In this document: positions 1 through 9,052 of the stretch, piece after piece
Position numbering within the stretch: the first letter of the stretch is position 1
Layout of the letters: every line of letters starts with the position of its first letter
Source: Arthrobacter sp. AQ5-06
Lineage (GTDB): Bacteria > Actinomycetota > Actinomycetes > Actinomycetales > Micrococcaceae
Direction: 5' to 3'
DNA: 64,000 nt
Assembly: GCF_003287955.1 (NCBI RefSeq)
Contig: NZ_QMKP01000011.1
Coordinates: forward strand, 1-64,000
Notes under the pieces: generated by a model
The model's database searches: none
What the model was told of the DNA's origin: nothing
What the model saw: the letters and a program-made list of their open reading frames with translations, nothing else
Program-made: the position numbers and the translations under genes

Positions 1-125
1 TGCACCTACGAGATGCCTCTCGGATTGGCCAAACGGAGTTCTAGACAAACCCCATTTTTCCCGATCCGACAGGCATTCTCCGTTTAAACCGCCGCTACAC
101 CCTCAACCCGACCGGTGGATCGAGG

Positions 126-2045
126 CTAAGAGGTGGTCACCGCTGTGTCGTCGACGTAGAAGTACGTCGCCAGCGACGAGTCCTCAACACCCAGGAAGCG
201 CAGGGTCACGCTCTTGCCCTTGTAGGCGGAGAGGTCGAGCTGCTTCTGCAGATAGCCGGCGGACTCGTTGAGGTTGGAGTAACTGGCCAGCGTGGTGGTG
301 ACACCGTTGCTGACCGCCTGAACCCTCAGGGTGTCGTAGGCCGCGCTGGATGTGGTTTCGTCCGACTGCACCTTCAGGTAGAAGGACAGCGACGCGGTGG
401 CCACCGTGGACGGGACTGCAAACGCCTGGTCGAGCATGTAGGACGTTGTCTGGCCCCAGCCGTTGAGGTCGGCGAAGCCGGAACCGGTCCGGGCGTTCGT
501 TCCGGTATCGAACGTGTCGGCGTGGTCAGAGGTCCAGGAGGCTGCGCCCGATTCGAAGCCCGGGTTCAGCAGCAGGTTGCCGGACGGCGGGGGAATGGCC
601 CCGCCCAGTAGGCCCATGGTCTTGGTGGCGTCCGAGAGCCCTGTGCCGCAGCCCGTGGTGCAGCCGCCCGGCATTGCCCGGGTTCCCTCTTTGAGCGTGG
701 ACTCCACTTGGGCCGGGGTGAGCGTCGACGATTTGGACTTCATGAGTGCGGCCAGCCCGGCCACGTGCGGAGCTGCCATGGACGTTCCCTGGTAGCTGGC
801 GTAGCCGGCGGAGCCCGGTGTGGAGGTACCGGTGTTGATAGTGGAGAGTATTCCGCCGCCTGCTACACGGACGTCGCCGCCGGGTGCGGTCAGGTCAACC
901 GTGGAGCCGTAGTTGGAGTAGTAGGAGAGGCTGCCGCTCGGGTTGCTGGCGGCCACGCTCACAACGCTGTTGCAGTTGGCCGGGCGGAATCCGGAAGCAT
1001 CCTGGTTGCTGTTGCCGGCCGCCACCACCACGGTGGCTCCCCGCGAAACTGCGGAGTTGATGGCTGCCTGGTACGTGCTGCCGCAGGCCCCGGACCCGCC
1101 CAGGCTCATGTTGATGACCGTGGCGGGATTGGCGTTGGCCGGGATGCCAGGGACGGTGCCGCCGGCTGACCAGATAATCGCATCGGCAATGTCGGACAGT
1201 GACCCGCCGCATTTGGCCAGGACGCGTACCGGCACCACTTTGGCGTTGGGTGCGACGCCCGCCACCCCGGTGGCATTGCCGGTCACGGCTGTAACGGTGC
1301 CGGCGACGTGCGTGCCGTGCCAAGAGCTGTTGCCAGCTGTCGACTGGCCGCACTCGCCGGCGGCGTACCAGTCACCCTGGTCCTGCGCATTCGCGTCCCG
1401 TCCGTTGCCGTCACGCGCTGCCGTGGCGTCGGAGACGAAGTCGTAGCCCGGCAGCACATTCGCGTCGAGGTCCGGATGGGCCGTGATTCCGGTGTCGATC
1501 ACGGCCACCGTCACGCCGGTGCCGGTGGCAACGTCCCAAGCCCCGGGGACCCGCATGCCGTTGGTGCCAGTGAAATCCCACTGCTCGCCATAGCGTGGGT
1601 CGTTGGGCGTGAGAGCCACGGTCATGCGGGCGTCAGGTTCCACGTAGTCGACCGATCCGGACGCCGCAATCTCGGCCATGAAGTCTTCGGCAGCCTGCCC
1701 GGACAGGGCCCTGTCCGCCTCGATCAGCGTTCCGCCGGTGGCCAGCGTGCGGAGTTCCTGCACCTTCACGCCCTGTGACTTGGCTGCTTTGCCCCAGGCA
1801 TTGGCACGGCCGTTCGGGGTGGCGTTCGCCGCGGTCTCCTTGTATTCGACGATGAACTTCGTGTAGGCCTCTCCGGCGGCCACGTCGTGCACCGCAGTGC
1901 CCTGGACAGCGGCCGGCCCGGCTGCAGTGCCGTCACCGTCTTCGGGGGTGGCGAAGACCGGCGAACTGGCGAAGGCCAGGGTGCCGACTGCTGCGGCGAG
2001 CGACAGGGCCAGGATGCGGTGGCGCCTGATTGATGAACGTCCCAT
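126..2045 (-). CDS. Secreted S8 (subtilisin-like) serine protease
   Basis: 639-residue subtilisin-family peptidase, probably exported. Residues 1-32 form a Sec signal peptide (basic start, hydrophobic core, cut near AFASSPVFA). An inhibitor-I9-like propeptide spans about 60-143. The S8 catalytic domain follows, with Asp184 (VIDTG), His243 (HGTH), oxyanion Asn345 (AAGN) and Ser422 (GTSMAAPH). From about 492 to the end is a beta-rich module starting NLLLNPGFESG, like the carbohydrate- or cell-surface-binding tails of secreted actinobacterial proteases. A GAAAGAAG purine stretch precedes the ATG. It is transcribed away from the neighbouring guaB3-like gene across a 220-bp AT-rich spacer. The substrate cannot be told from sequence. 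Confidence 0.93.
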   Translation of the reverse strand: MGRSSIRRHRILALSLAAAVGTLAFASSPVFATPEDGDGTAAGPAAVQGTAVHDVAAGEAYTKFIVEYKETAANATPNGRANAWGKAAKSQGVKVQELRTLATGGTLIEADRALSGQAAEDFMAEIAASGSVDYVEPDARMTVALTPNDPRYGEQWDFTGTNGMRVPGAWDVATGTGVTVAVIDTGITAHPDLDANVLPGYDFVSDATAARDGNGRDANAQDQGDWYAAGECGQSTAGNSSWHGTHVAGTVTAVTGNATGVAGVAPNAKVVPVRVLAKCGGSLSDIADAIIWSAGGTVPGIPANANPATVINMSLGGSGACGSTYQAAINSAVSRGATVVVAAGNSNQDASGFRPANCNSVVSVAASNPSGSLSYYSNYGSTVDLTAPGGDVRVAGGGILSTINTGTSTPGSAGYASYQGTSMAAPHVAGLAALMKSKSSTLTPAQVESTLKEGTRAMPGGCTTGCGTGLSDATKTMGLLGGAIPPPSGNLLLNPGFESGAASWTSDHADTFDTGTNARTGSGFADLNGWGQTTSYMLDQAFAVPSTVATASLSFYLKVQSDETTSSAAYDTLRVQAVSNGVTTTLASYSNLNESAGYLQKQLDLSAYKGKSVTLRFLGVEDSSLATYFYVDDTAVTTS

Positions 2046-2171
2046 AGGGGCTTCTTTCTCGGAACGGGCACAGGTGTGGCCCGTATGAAGGGGAGTGATG
2101 AGTGGTCACGTGGTTTGGATCAGGTGGTAACCGAGAGTAAACATAAAGGTATTTTCAAAACTTGTAAATGG

Positions 2172-2188
2172 TTGACAAAATGTGTCAA
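2172..2188. promoter_or_regulatory. Inverted repeat TTGACA-N5-TGTCAA between divergent genes
   Basis: Perfect 6-bp inverted repeat with a 5-bp spacer in the AT-rich gap between the divergent protease and guaB3-like genes. Each arm reads as a consensus -35 hexamer on one strand, so it may be the shared -35 region of divergent promoters or an operator. I did not find a convincing -10 box at ideal spacing on either side. Confidence 0.35.
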
Positions 2189-2269
2189 TAAAGTGTGGAC
2201 TATCAGTTTCAGGATGAACACAAGAGGAGGCGCCCCACCGCATCCCGTGTGGTCAAGTAAAGTGGTCAC

Positions 2270-3406
2270 GTGACTTACGAGATCGAGATCGGCCGTGGCA
2301 AGCGTGGGCGTCGTGCCTACTCCCTGGATGACATTGCGATTATCCCCAACCGTCGTACCCGCGACCCCAAGGACGTTTCCGTTTCCTGGCAGATCGATGC
2401 CTACAAGTTCGACATGCCCGTGATTGCCGCCCCGATGGATTCGGCCATGTCCCCGGAGACGGCCATCGCCTTGGGCCGCCTGGGCGGGCTCGGCGTGCTG
2501 GACCTTGAGGGCCTCTGGACCCGCTACGAGGACCCGCAGCCCATCCTTGACGAGATCGGCGCCCTCCAGGACGAGGTCAACAGCCCCGCGGTGACCGGCC
2601 GGATGCAGGAGCTGTACCGCGCTCCCATCCAGCCTGAACTGATCACCTCCCGCCTCGCCGAGATCCGCGCCGCCGGCGTGACGGTGGCCGGCTCACTGAC
2701 GCCGCAGCGCACCCAGGAACACTACAAAACCGTGGTGGCTGCCGGCGTCGACATCTTTGTGATCCGCGGGACCACCGTGTCAGCCGAGCACGTCTCGAAA
2801 GACCACGAACCCCTGAACCTCAAGCAGTTCATCTACGAACTGGACGTCCCCGTGATTGTGGGCGGCGCGGCCGGCTACACGCCTGCCCTGCACCTGATGC
2901 GCACCGGCGCCGCCGGCGTCCTGGTCGGCTTCGGCGGAGGAGCCACCGCCACCACGCGGCGCGCCCTGGGGATCCACTCACCCATGGCCTCCGCCATCTC
3001 CGACGTCGCGGCCGCCCGCCGTGACTACATGGATGAATCCGGCGGACGGTACGTCCATGTAATTGCCGACGGCGGCATGGGCACCTCGGGTGACATTGTC
3101 AAGGCAATTGCCATGGGCGCCGACGCCGTGATGCTGGGCAGCGCCCTCGCCCGGGCCGAAGAAGCACCCGGCAAGGGCTGGCACTGGGGCCAGGAGGCCC
3201 ACCACCTGGAGCTTCCCCGCGGTGACCGCGCCAATGTCGGCACCGTCGGACCGCTCGAAGAGGTGCTTTTCGGACCCGGCCACCACACCAACGGCACGTC
3301 CAACCTGATCGGCGCACTCCGCCGTTCGATGGCGACCACCGGCTATTCGGACCTGAAGGAATTCCAGCGCGTCGACGTCGTAGTTTCTCCGTACACGGGT
3401 AACTGA
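2270..3406 (+). CDS. guaB3: GuaB3 family IMP dehydrogenase-related protein
   Basis: 378-residue TIM-barrel protein of the IMPDH/GMPR superfamily, without the CBS pair of full-length IMPDH. It starts at GTG. The N-terminus ([28 protein letters not shown]) and IMPAPMDSAM-like segment match the actinobacterial GuaB3 group, a paralogue of GuaB2. The flavin/nucleotide phosphate site ([27 protein letters not shown]) is present. In the active loop where true IMPDH has SICTTR, this protein has ATATTR, so the catalytic cysteine is replaced by alanine. Catalysis as a classical IMPDH is therefore doubtful. guaA lies 4 kb downstream on the same strand. Confidence 0.9.
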   Translation: MTYEIEIGRGKRGRRAYSLDDIAIIPNRRTRDPKDVSVSWQIDAYKFDMPVIAAPMDSAMSPETAIALGRLGGLGVLDLEGLWTRYEDPQPILDEIGALQDEVNSPAVTGRMQELYRAPIQPELITSRLAEIRAAGVTVAGSLTPQRTQEHYKTVVAAGVDIFVIRGTTVSAEHVSKDHEPLNLKQFIYELDVPVIVGGAAGYTPALHLMRTGAAGVLVGFGGGATATTRRALGIHSPMASAISDVAAARRDYMDESGGRYVHVIADGGMGTSGDIVKAIAMGADAVMLGSALARAEEAPGKGWHWGQEAHHLELPRGDRANVGTVGPLEEVLFGPGHHTNGTSNLIGALRRSMATTGYSDLKEFQRVDVVVSPYTGN

Positions 3407-3543
3407 CGGCCTCAAACTGACAAGCGGCCGACACCGCTGATGTCATCCGGAGCGCCTCCCTCGGTGGACCCCGCCCTGCCCAACCGTGTGGCAAAGAAGT
3501 AGTGTGGATCTACTACCGGCAGCAGCGGCAAGGGAGGCGTTCA

Positions 3544-5283
3544 GTGAACACTGTTCCAAACGAAGGCGGGGCCCTTGGTCCCGCGGCCAGGGAAGCATCG
3601 ATCGCCAGGTTCAGGGCCACCTCGGAACCCGGCAACGAACTGGACATCCTGATTGTCGGCGGCGGCATCGTGGGCACCGGTGCGGCGCTGGACGCCGTGA
3701 CCCGAGGCCTCAGTGTAGGGATCGTGGAGGCCAACGACTGGGCGGCCGGCACGTCCTCCCGGTCATCCAAGCTGATCCACGGCGGTCTGCGCTACCTGGA
3801 GATGCTGGATTTCGGGCTGGTGAAGGAAGCGCTGCACGAGCGTGGCCTGATCCTTTCGGTCCTGGCCCCGCATCTGGCCCGGCCCGTGCCGTTCCTGTAC
3901 CCGCTGACAAAACCGTTCCTGGAGCGGCCCTACGTGGGCGCCGGGATCGCCCTCTATGACGCCATGTCCATTACCGGCGGGCACAGCCGCGGCGTGCCGT
4001 TCCACAAACACCTCAGCAGGCGGGGCACGCTCAGGGCCGCCCCCAGCCTGAAAAAAGACGCCTTTGTGGGCTCCATCCGCTATTACGACGGCCAGGTGGA
4101 TGACGCCAAGTACGTGGCCAACCTGGTCCGGACGGCGGCACACTACGGCGCCCATGCGGTGAACCAGATGGCGGTGGTGGACTTCCTGCGGGAAGGTGAA
4201 CGCGTGGTGGGGGCCAAAGTGGTCAACCACGAAGACAATACGCACTTCAACATCAAAGCCAAGCAGGTCATCAACGCCACCGGTGTGTGGACCGACGAAA
4301 CCCAGGCCATGGTCACTGACCGCGGGCAGCTGAAGGTCCGGGCGTCCAAGGGCATCCACCTCGTAGTGCCCCGCGACCGGTTCCAGTCCACGGTGGGTTT
4401 GATCCTGCGCACCGAAAAATCCGTGCTGTTCGTCATTCCGTGGGGCAGGCACTGGATCATCGGCACCACGGACACTGACTGGAACCTCGACAAAGCACAC
4501 CCGGCGGCCTCCAGCAAGGACATCGATTACATCCTCGAGCACGTCAACCGGGTCCTGAAACGCCCGCTGACCAGGGAGGATGTTGAAGGTGTCTACGCCG
4601 GACTGCGCCCACTCCTGGCGGGGGAGAACGATTCCACGGCGAAACTGTCCCGTGAACACATCGTGGCCCACCCCGTACCGGGCCTGGTGGTGGTGGCCGG
4701 CGGCAAATGGACCACCTACCGGGTCATGGCCAAGGACGCCGTGGACGAGGCCACCCGCACCATGGATGAGCGGGTCCCGGCGAGCTGCACCGAAACCATC
4801 CCGCTGCTCGGTGCCAGCGGCTTCAAGGCCGCCTGGAACCGCCGCAGCAGGACTGCTGAAGAGTCCGGCGTACACGTGGCCAGGGTGGAGCATCTGCTCA
4901 ACCGTTACGGGTCCATGACTCCGGAGGTGCTGGACATCATCGCCCGGAATCCCGAACTGGCGGAGCCGTTGCCCGGCGCTGACGACTACCTGCAGGCCGA
5001 AGCCGTGTACGCCGCAACCCACGAAGGCGCCCGGCATGTCCATGACGTCCTGACCCGGCGGACGCGGATCTCCATCGAGGCCTGGGACCGTGGCGTGTCG
5101 GCGGTGCCGGTTGTCGCTAAACTTATGGGCGAAGTCCTTGGCTGGAGCGATGTACAGCGCGAAAGCGAAATAAAGCACTACATCGCACGCGTTGAAGCTG
5201 AACGGCTGAGCCAGCAGCAGCCGGACGACGAATCCGCCGACGCCGCACGGCTGGGTGTGGAGGACATCGTCCCTTTGCGCTGA
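3544..5283 (+). CDS. glpD: Glycerol-3-phosphate dehydrogenase (FAD-dependent)
   Basis: 579-residue flavoprotein that oxidises sn-glycerol 3-phosphate to dihydroxyacetone phosphate at the membrane and feeds electrons to the quinone pool. The FAD Rossmann motif GGGIVGTGAALDA sits near residues 37-50, followed by the family signature SSRSSKLIHGGLRYLE. A DAO C-terminal domain fills the last third. I start at GTG 3544 because GGGAGG lies 6 bases upstream; an open frame continues to 3502 without a ribosome site. Neither a glycerol kinase nor a facilitator is adjacent, so it is not in a classical glp operon here. Confidence 0.95.
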   Translation: MNTVPNEGGALGPAAREASIARFRATSEPGNELDILIVGGGIVGTGAALDAVTRGLSVGIVEANDWAAGTSSRSSKLIHGGLRYLEMLDFGLVKEALHERGLILSVLAPHLARPVPFLYPLTKPFLERPYVGAGIALYDAMSITGGHSRGVPFHKHLSRRGTLRAAPSLKKDAFVGSIRYYDGQVDDAKYVANLVRTAAHYGAHAVNQMAVVDFLREGERVVGAKVVNHEDNTHFNIKAKQVINATGVWTDETQAMVTDRGQLKVRASKGIHLVVPRDRFQSTVGLILRTEKSVLFVIPWGRHWIIGTTDTDWNLDKAHPAASSKDIDYILEHVNRVLKRPLTREDVEGVYAGLRPLLAGENDSTAKLSREHIVAHPVPGLVVVAGGKWTTYRVMAKDAVDEATRTMDERVPASCTETIPLLGASGFKAAWNRRSRTAEESGVHVARVEHLLNRYGSMTPEVLDIIARNPELAEPLPGADDYLQAEAVYAATHEGARHVHDVLTRRTRISIEAWDRGVSAVPVVAKLMGEVLGWSDVQRESEIKHYIARVEAERLSQQQPDDESADAARLGVEDIVPLR

Positions 5284-5328
5284 GGCGGCACCGCACACCA
5301 GCAATTCTCCTGACTGAAGGGACACGCC

Positions 5329-5817
5329 TTGGCGGAACCACTTGACCGGTACGATGCCGATCTCACCACCTCCGATTTGGTGATTCTGGAGTTGGAGGCA
5401 ACGGACAAGTCGGACGCCGCAGCGCAACTGGCAGAACGTCTCTTCGCCGCCGGTCGGGTCACAGACCTGCCGCGGTTCCTGGAGCACGTCAACGCCCGCG
5501 AACACCAGCTCGCCACCGGCCTGCCGGGCGGGATCGGGCTGCCGCACGCCCGCAGCGAATTCGTCTCGCGGACGTCCATCGCCGTGGGCATTACCAAGTA
5601 CGGTCACTCGCTGGACTTCGGTGCCGCCGACGGTCCGGCCACCGTCATTCTGCTGATCGCCACCCCTGCTAGCTCGTTTTCCGATCATCTCGAAGTCCTG
5701 GCCACGCTGGCCCGCTCTCTGTCCAAGGATTCCTTCCGGGAGTCGCTGCGGCGGGCGTACGATGCTGAAGTCATCGCCGAGCTCATCAACTCCAGCCTGG
5801 TGTTCTTCGACCACTAG
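5329..5817 (+). CDS. PTS sugar transporter subunit IIA (fructose/nitrogen type)
   Basis: 162-residue single-domain EIIA of the mannitol/fructose/Ntr class. The phosphorylated histidine is His73 in the motif GIGLPHAR. It would take phosphate from HPr and pass it to an IIB partner or act in regulation. No IIB or IIC gene is nearby, so a partner elsewhere or a purely regulatory role is likely. The start is TTG with GAAGG about 9 bases upstream. It lies 45 bp after glpD and is probably cotranscribed. Confidence 0.88.
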   Translation: MAEPLDRYDADLTTSDLVILELEATDKSDAAAQLAERLFAAGRVTDLPRFLEHVNAREHQLATGLPGGIGLPHARSEFVSRTSIAVGITKYGHSLDFGAADGPATVILLIATPASSFSDHLEVLATLARSLSKDSFRESLRRAYDAEVIAELINSSLVFFDH

Positions 5818-5873
5818 GGATTGGGCCCTTGGTCGTTTAGTTGTTCTACAGAGGAACGAAGTACGGTTAACAC

Positions 5874-6734
5874 GTGTGGAAAACAGCCCTTAAGCCCCGA
5901 TGGATCGCAGGCCTGATCTTCGCGATCGCCGTCTCCGGGGTGTTTGTCCTGCTCAGCCAGTGGCAGTTCGGGCGCTCCACGCAGCCCGAAGTTGCGGTGA
6001 ATCCCGCCACCGAGGACGTCAGGGTGCTGACGGAGACGCTTGAGCCCGGAGCCTTCTTCCCAGGTTCAGTGTCAGACCAGATGGTCTCCGCCGACGGAAC
6101 CTACGACCCCGCCAAACAGGTCCTGGTGCCAGGGCGCCTGAAGAATGGCGAAAACGGCTATTGGGTGGTTTCCGCCTTCGCCGTGACCGGAGCGCCCGCG
6201 GTCACCGGAGTCGCTGCTTCCCCCCAGACCTGGATTCCAGTAGCCCGCGGCTGGGTGGCAGATCCTGACGACGCCGGCGCACCGCCGTCGGGCATTGTGA
6301 ACCTGACCGGACGGCTGCTGCCGTCTGAATCGCCGCTGCCGTCCACCGCACCGGACGCGGGACGCGCCTCCAACGTGTCGGTTGCCGAACTCATCAACTA
6401 CTGGGACATCAGCATGTACCCGGGATTCGTGGCCGCAACCTCCGAACTGGCGGCCGGGTCCGACGTGTCCGCGGCAGCCGTTGACGGAGCCCTGAAACCC
6501 CTGGAAATCGGTCCCCAGCCGCCCGCACAGCAGGTCAACTGGCTCAACCTCTTCTACTCGCTCGAATGGGTGGTGTTCGCCGGCTTCGCCCTGTTTATCT
6601 GGTGGCGCCTGGTGAAGGACGACTACCGGCGGGACCTCGAAGAGGAACTCGACGACGATCTTCACCAGGATGCTCAGCCCACGCCACCCACCCAAGCAAC
6701 TTCTGAACAGCTTCAACAAAAGGTAAAGCCATGA
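5874..6734 (+). CDS. SURF1 family cytochrome oxidase assembly protein
   Basis: 286-residue membrane protein with the SURF1 layout: one transmembrane helix at about 13-30 followed by the typical WQFGR motif, a large periplasmic-side domain, a second helix at about 228-246 (FYSLEWVVFAGFALFIWWRL), and a charged tail. SURF1 proteins help insert haem into aa3-type cytochrome c oxidase. It starts at GTG. Its stop overlaps the ATG of the next gene by 4 bp, so the two are translationally coupled. Confidence 0.9.
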   Translation: MWKTALKPRWIAGLIFAIAVSGVFVLLSQWQFGRSTQPEVAVNPATEDVRVLTETLEPGAFFPGSVSDQMVSADGTYDPAKQVLVPGRLKNGENGYWVVSAFAVTGAPAVTGVAASPQTWIPVARGWVADPDDAGAPPSGIVNLTGRLLPSESPLPSTAPDAGRASNVSVAELINYWDISMYPGFVAATSELAAGSDVSAAAVDGALKPLEIGPQPPAQQVNWLNLFYSLEWVVFAGFALFIWWRLVKDDYRRDLEEELDDDLHQDAQPTPPTQATSEQLQQKVKP

Positions 6735-7231
6735 TCGAACCGAAACCGGCCGTCCAGCAGGGTCCTGCGCAGGGCAAGAGCAAGAAGCGCCGCTTCGGCG
6801 GTACGGAGCGGCAGATCCGTTCCGCCCTGAAGTTCTACAAGGTGCTGGCATACCTGACGGGCGCCATGCTGCTGCTGCTCTGCGCCGAACTCATCGCCCG
6901 TTACGCCTTTGGCCAGTACCTGTTTGCCGGCGGCACCAGCGCCGTCACGGGCCAGCCGTTCGGCCTGGGTTTCGCCGACGCTGAGCCCAACGGCGTGGTG
7001 GGCGGCGCGAACATCTCCGTCGCCGTGCTGATCGTCCACGGCTGGATGTACGTGGTGTACCTGATCTCCAACTTCCGCCTGTGGACGCTGATGCGGTGGC
7101 CGTTCATGAAGCTCATCCTCCTGGCGCTGGGCGGCGTAGTGCCTTTCCTGTCCTTCGTGGTGGAGAAGAAGTTCCACGCCGAGGTGGATGCCGAACTGGC
7201 CGCGAACCCGCAGGCCGCACAGCGGTACTGA
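6731..7231 (+). CDS. DUF3817 integral membrane protein
   Basis: 166 residues with a basic N-terminus (KSKKRRFGGTERQIRSALKFYKV) and three hydrophobic segments at about 37-58, 92-112 and 117-140, matching the DUF3817 family. Function is unknown. The 4-bp overlap with the SURF1 gene suggests work in the same membrane or respiratory context. guaA follows after 100 bp. Confidence 0.85.
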   Translation: MIEPKPAVQQGPAQGKSKKRRFGGTERQIRSALKFYKVLAYLTGAMLLLLCAELIARYAFGQYLFAGGTSAVTGQPFGLGFADAEPNGVVGGANISVAVLIVHGWMYVVYLISNFRLWTLMRWPFMKLILLALGGVVPFLSFVVEKKFHAEVDAELAANPQAAQRY

Positions 7232-7333
7232 GGAAGCCAGAGCGGGGCCGGCACCGGGACGGGGAGAGTCTGCTCCGTCACAGCGGGGCACGCCAAGGTG
7301 CGGCAGGGCGACGCCGCAAAGTAGGCTAGTACG

Positions 7334-8923
7334 GTGACTACTCCCACTGCATCCCAGACTTCCCAGAAGCCGGTGCTGGTTGTTGACTACGGTGCCCAGT
7401 ACGCGCAGCTGATTGCCCGCCGCGTCCGGGAAGCGAATGTGTATTCGGAAGTGGTTCCGCATACCATCACCACCGAGCAGCTCCTGGCCAAGGACCCCGC
7501 CGCCATCATCCTTTCCGGTGGCCCCTCCAGCGTTTACGCGGACGGGGCACCCTCCGTCGGGGCCGACCTCTTTGAGGCCGGAATCCCGGTCTTCGGCATT
7601 TGCTACGGCTTCCAGGCCATGGCCAACGCCCTGGGCGGGAAGGTCGACAAGACCGGCCTGCGCGAGTACGGCTCCACCCGGACCACCATCCTCGGCGAGG
7701 GCCGCTCGGTCCTCGAAGGGATGGCGCAGCACCAGAACACCTGGATGAGCCACGGCGACTCCGTGCACGAGGCCCCCGACGGCTTCGAAGTGCTGGCGAC
7801 GACGGCCGGCGCTGAAGTGGCTGCCTTCGCCAACGAAGAGAAAGCCCTCTACGGCGTGCAGTGGCACCCCGAGGTCAAGCACTCGGCCTATGGCCAGCAG
7901 GTGCTGGAAAATTTCCTGTTCAAGGGCGCAAAGCTGGAGCCCAACTGGACCACGGGGAACATCCTCGAGGAGCAGGTGGACCGGATCCGTAAGCAGATCG
8001 GCGACGCCCGGGTTATCTGCGGGCTCTCCGGCGGCGTTGACTCTGCCGTTGCAGCGGCGCTCGTCCAGCGGGCGGTCGGCGACCAGCTGACCTGTGTGTT
8101 CGTTGACCACGGCCTGCTGCGTGAAGGCGAAGCCGAGCAGGTGGAACGCGACTTCGTTGCTGCCACAGGCGTCAAGCTGTATGTAGCCAACGAGCAGGAG
8201 CGCTTCCTGTCGGCCCTGGCCGGCGTCAGCGATCCGGAAACCAAGCGCAAGATCATCGGCCGCGAGTTCATCCGCGCGTTCGAAGAGGCTGAGCTGGCCA
8301 TCATCGCCGAGGCCGCGGCCCACGGCGAGAAGATCAAGTTCCTGGTCCAGGGCACGCTGTACCCGGACGTCGTCGAATCCGGCGGCGGCGAAGGTGCTGC
8401 GAACATCAAGAGCCACCACAATGTCGGTGGCCTTCCCGAGGACCTGCAGTTCGAATTGGTGGAACCGCTCCGGGCACTGTTCAAGGACGAGGTCCGCGCC
8501 GTGGGCGCCCAGCTGGGCCTGCCGCAGGAAATCGTCGGACGCCAGCCGTTCCCCGGCCCCGGACTGGGAATCCGCATCGTCGGCGACATCACCCAGGAGC
8601 GCCTGGACCTGCTCCGCAAGGCGGACGCAATTGCGCGTGCAGAGCTGACCGCAGCCGGGCTGGACAACGAGGTGTGGCAGATGCCTGTGGTCCTCCTGGC
8701 CGACGTACGGAGTGTGGGCGTCATGGGTGACGGCCGCACCTACGGCCACCCGATCGTGCTCCGTCCCGTTTCGTCCGAGGATGCCATGACGGCGGACTGG
8801 TCCCGCCTGCCGTACGATCTCCTGGCCCGGATTTCGAACCGGATCACCAACGAGGTGGAAGGCGTCAACCGCGTGGTGCTGGACGTGACCAGCAAGCCGC
8901 CGGGAACCATCGAGTGGGAATAG
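7334..8923 (+). CDS. guaA: GMP synthase (glutamine-hydrolysing)
   Basis: 529 residues, normal length. It converts XMP to GMP using ATP and glutamine. An N-terminal class I glutamine amidotransferase domain has nucleophile Cys90 in GICYGFQ and the later QWHPEV His/Glu pair. The ATP-pyrophosphatase domain has the PP-loop GLSGGVDSA from residue 230. The C-terminal dimerisation domain contains the [12 protein letters not shown] motif and ends KPPGTIEWE, as in the family. It starts at GTG. A strong terminator hairpin follows. Confidence 0.98.
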   Translation: MTTPTASQTSQKPVLVVDYGAQYAQLIARRVREANVYSEVVPHTITTEQLLAKDPAAIILSGGPSSVYADGAPSVGADLFEAGIPVFGICYGFQAMANALGGKVDKTGLREYGSTRTTILGEGRSVLEGMAQHQNTWMSHGDSVHEAPDGFEVLATTAGAEVAAFANEEKALYGVQWHPEVKHSAYGQQVLENFLFKGAKLEPNWTTGNILEEQVDRIRKQIGDARVICGLSGGVDSAVAAALVQRAVGDQLTCVFVDHGLLREGEAEQVERDFVAATGVKLYVANEQERFLSALAGVSDPETKRKIIGREFIRAFEEAELAIIAEAAAHGEKIKFLVQGTLYPDVVESGGGEGAANIKSHHNVGGLPEDLQFELVEPLRALFKDEVRAVGAQLGLPQEIVGRQPFPGPGLGIRIVGDITQERLDLLRKADAIARAELTAAGLDNEVWQMPVVLLADVRSVGVMGDGRTYGHPIVLRPVSSEDAMTADWSRLPYDLLARISNRITNEVEGVNRVVLDVTSKPPGTIEWE

Positions 8924-8932
8924 CAGTGTGAG

Positions 8933-8962
8933 TGGCCGGTCTCCGTAAGCGGAGGCCGGCCA
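8933..8962 (+). terminator. Terminator hairpin after guaA
   Basis: 13-bp stem (TGGCCGGTCTCCG against CGGAGGCCGGCCA, one G-T pair) with a TAAG loop, starting 10 bases after the guaA stop. There is no long U tract, which is common for actinobacterial terminators. Confidence 0.7.
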
Positions 8963-9052
8963 TTGCTATCATCTCTTGAAATCCACCGCAATTTGGCCTG
9001 ATCCAGTGTTGCGGTCTCTCATCCCGGCTTCTTTGCGGCTACGCTCGAAAGT

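Noticed and set aside
1-125. Gene at the left edge
   Set aside because: The first 125 bases show no coding pattern or clear terminator; I can support nothing there.
3763-5814. 683-codon open frame on the minus strand over glpD and the PTS gene
   Set aside because: High-GC shadow: the plus-strand genes have clear motifs and codon bias, and this frame has no recognisable domain.
6713-8749. 678-codon minus-strand frame over guaA
   Set aside because: Shadow of guaA and the DUF3817 gene, rich in His/Asp/Gly as antisense frames are.
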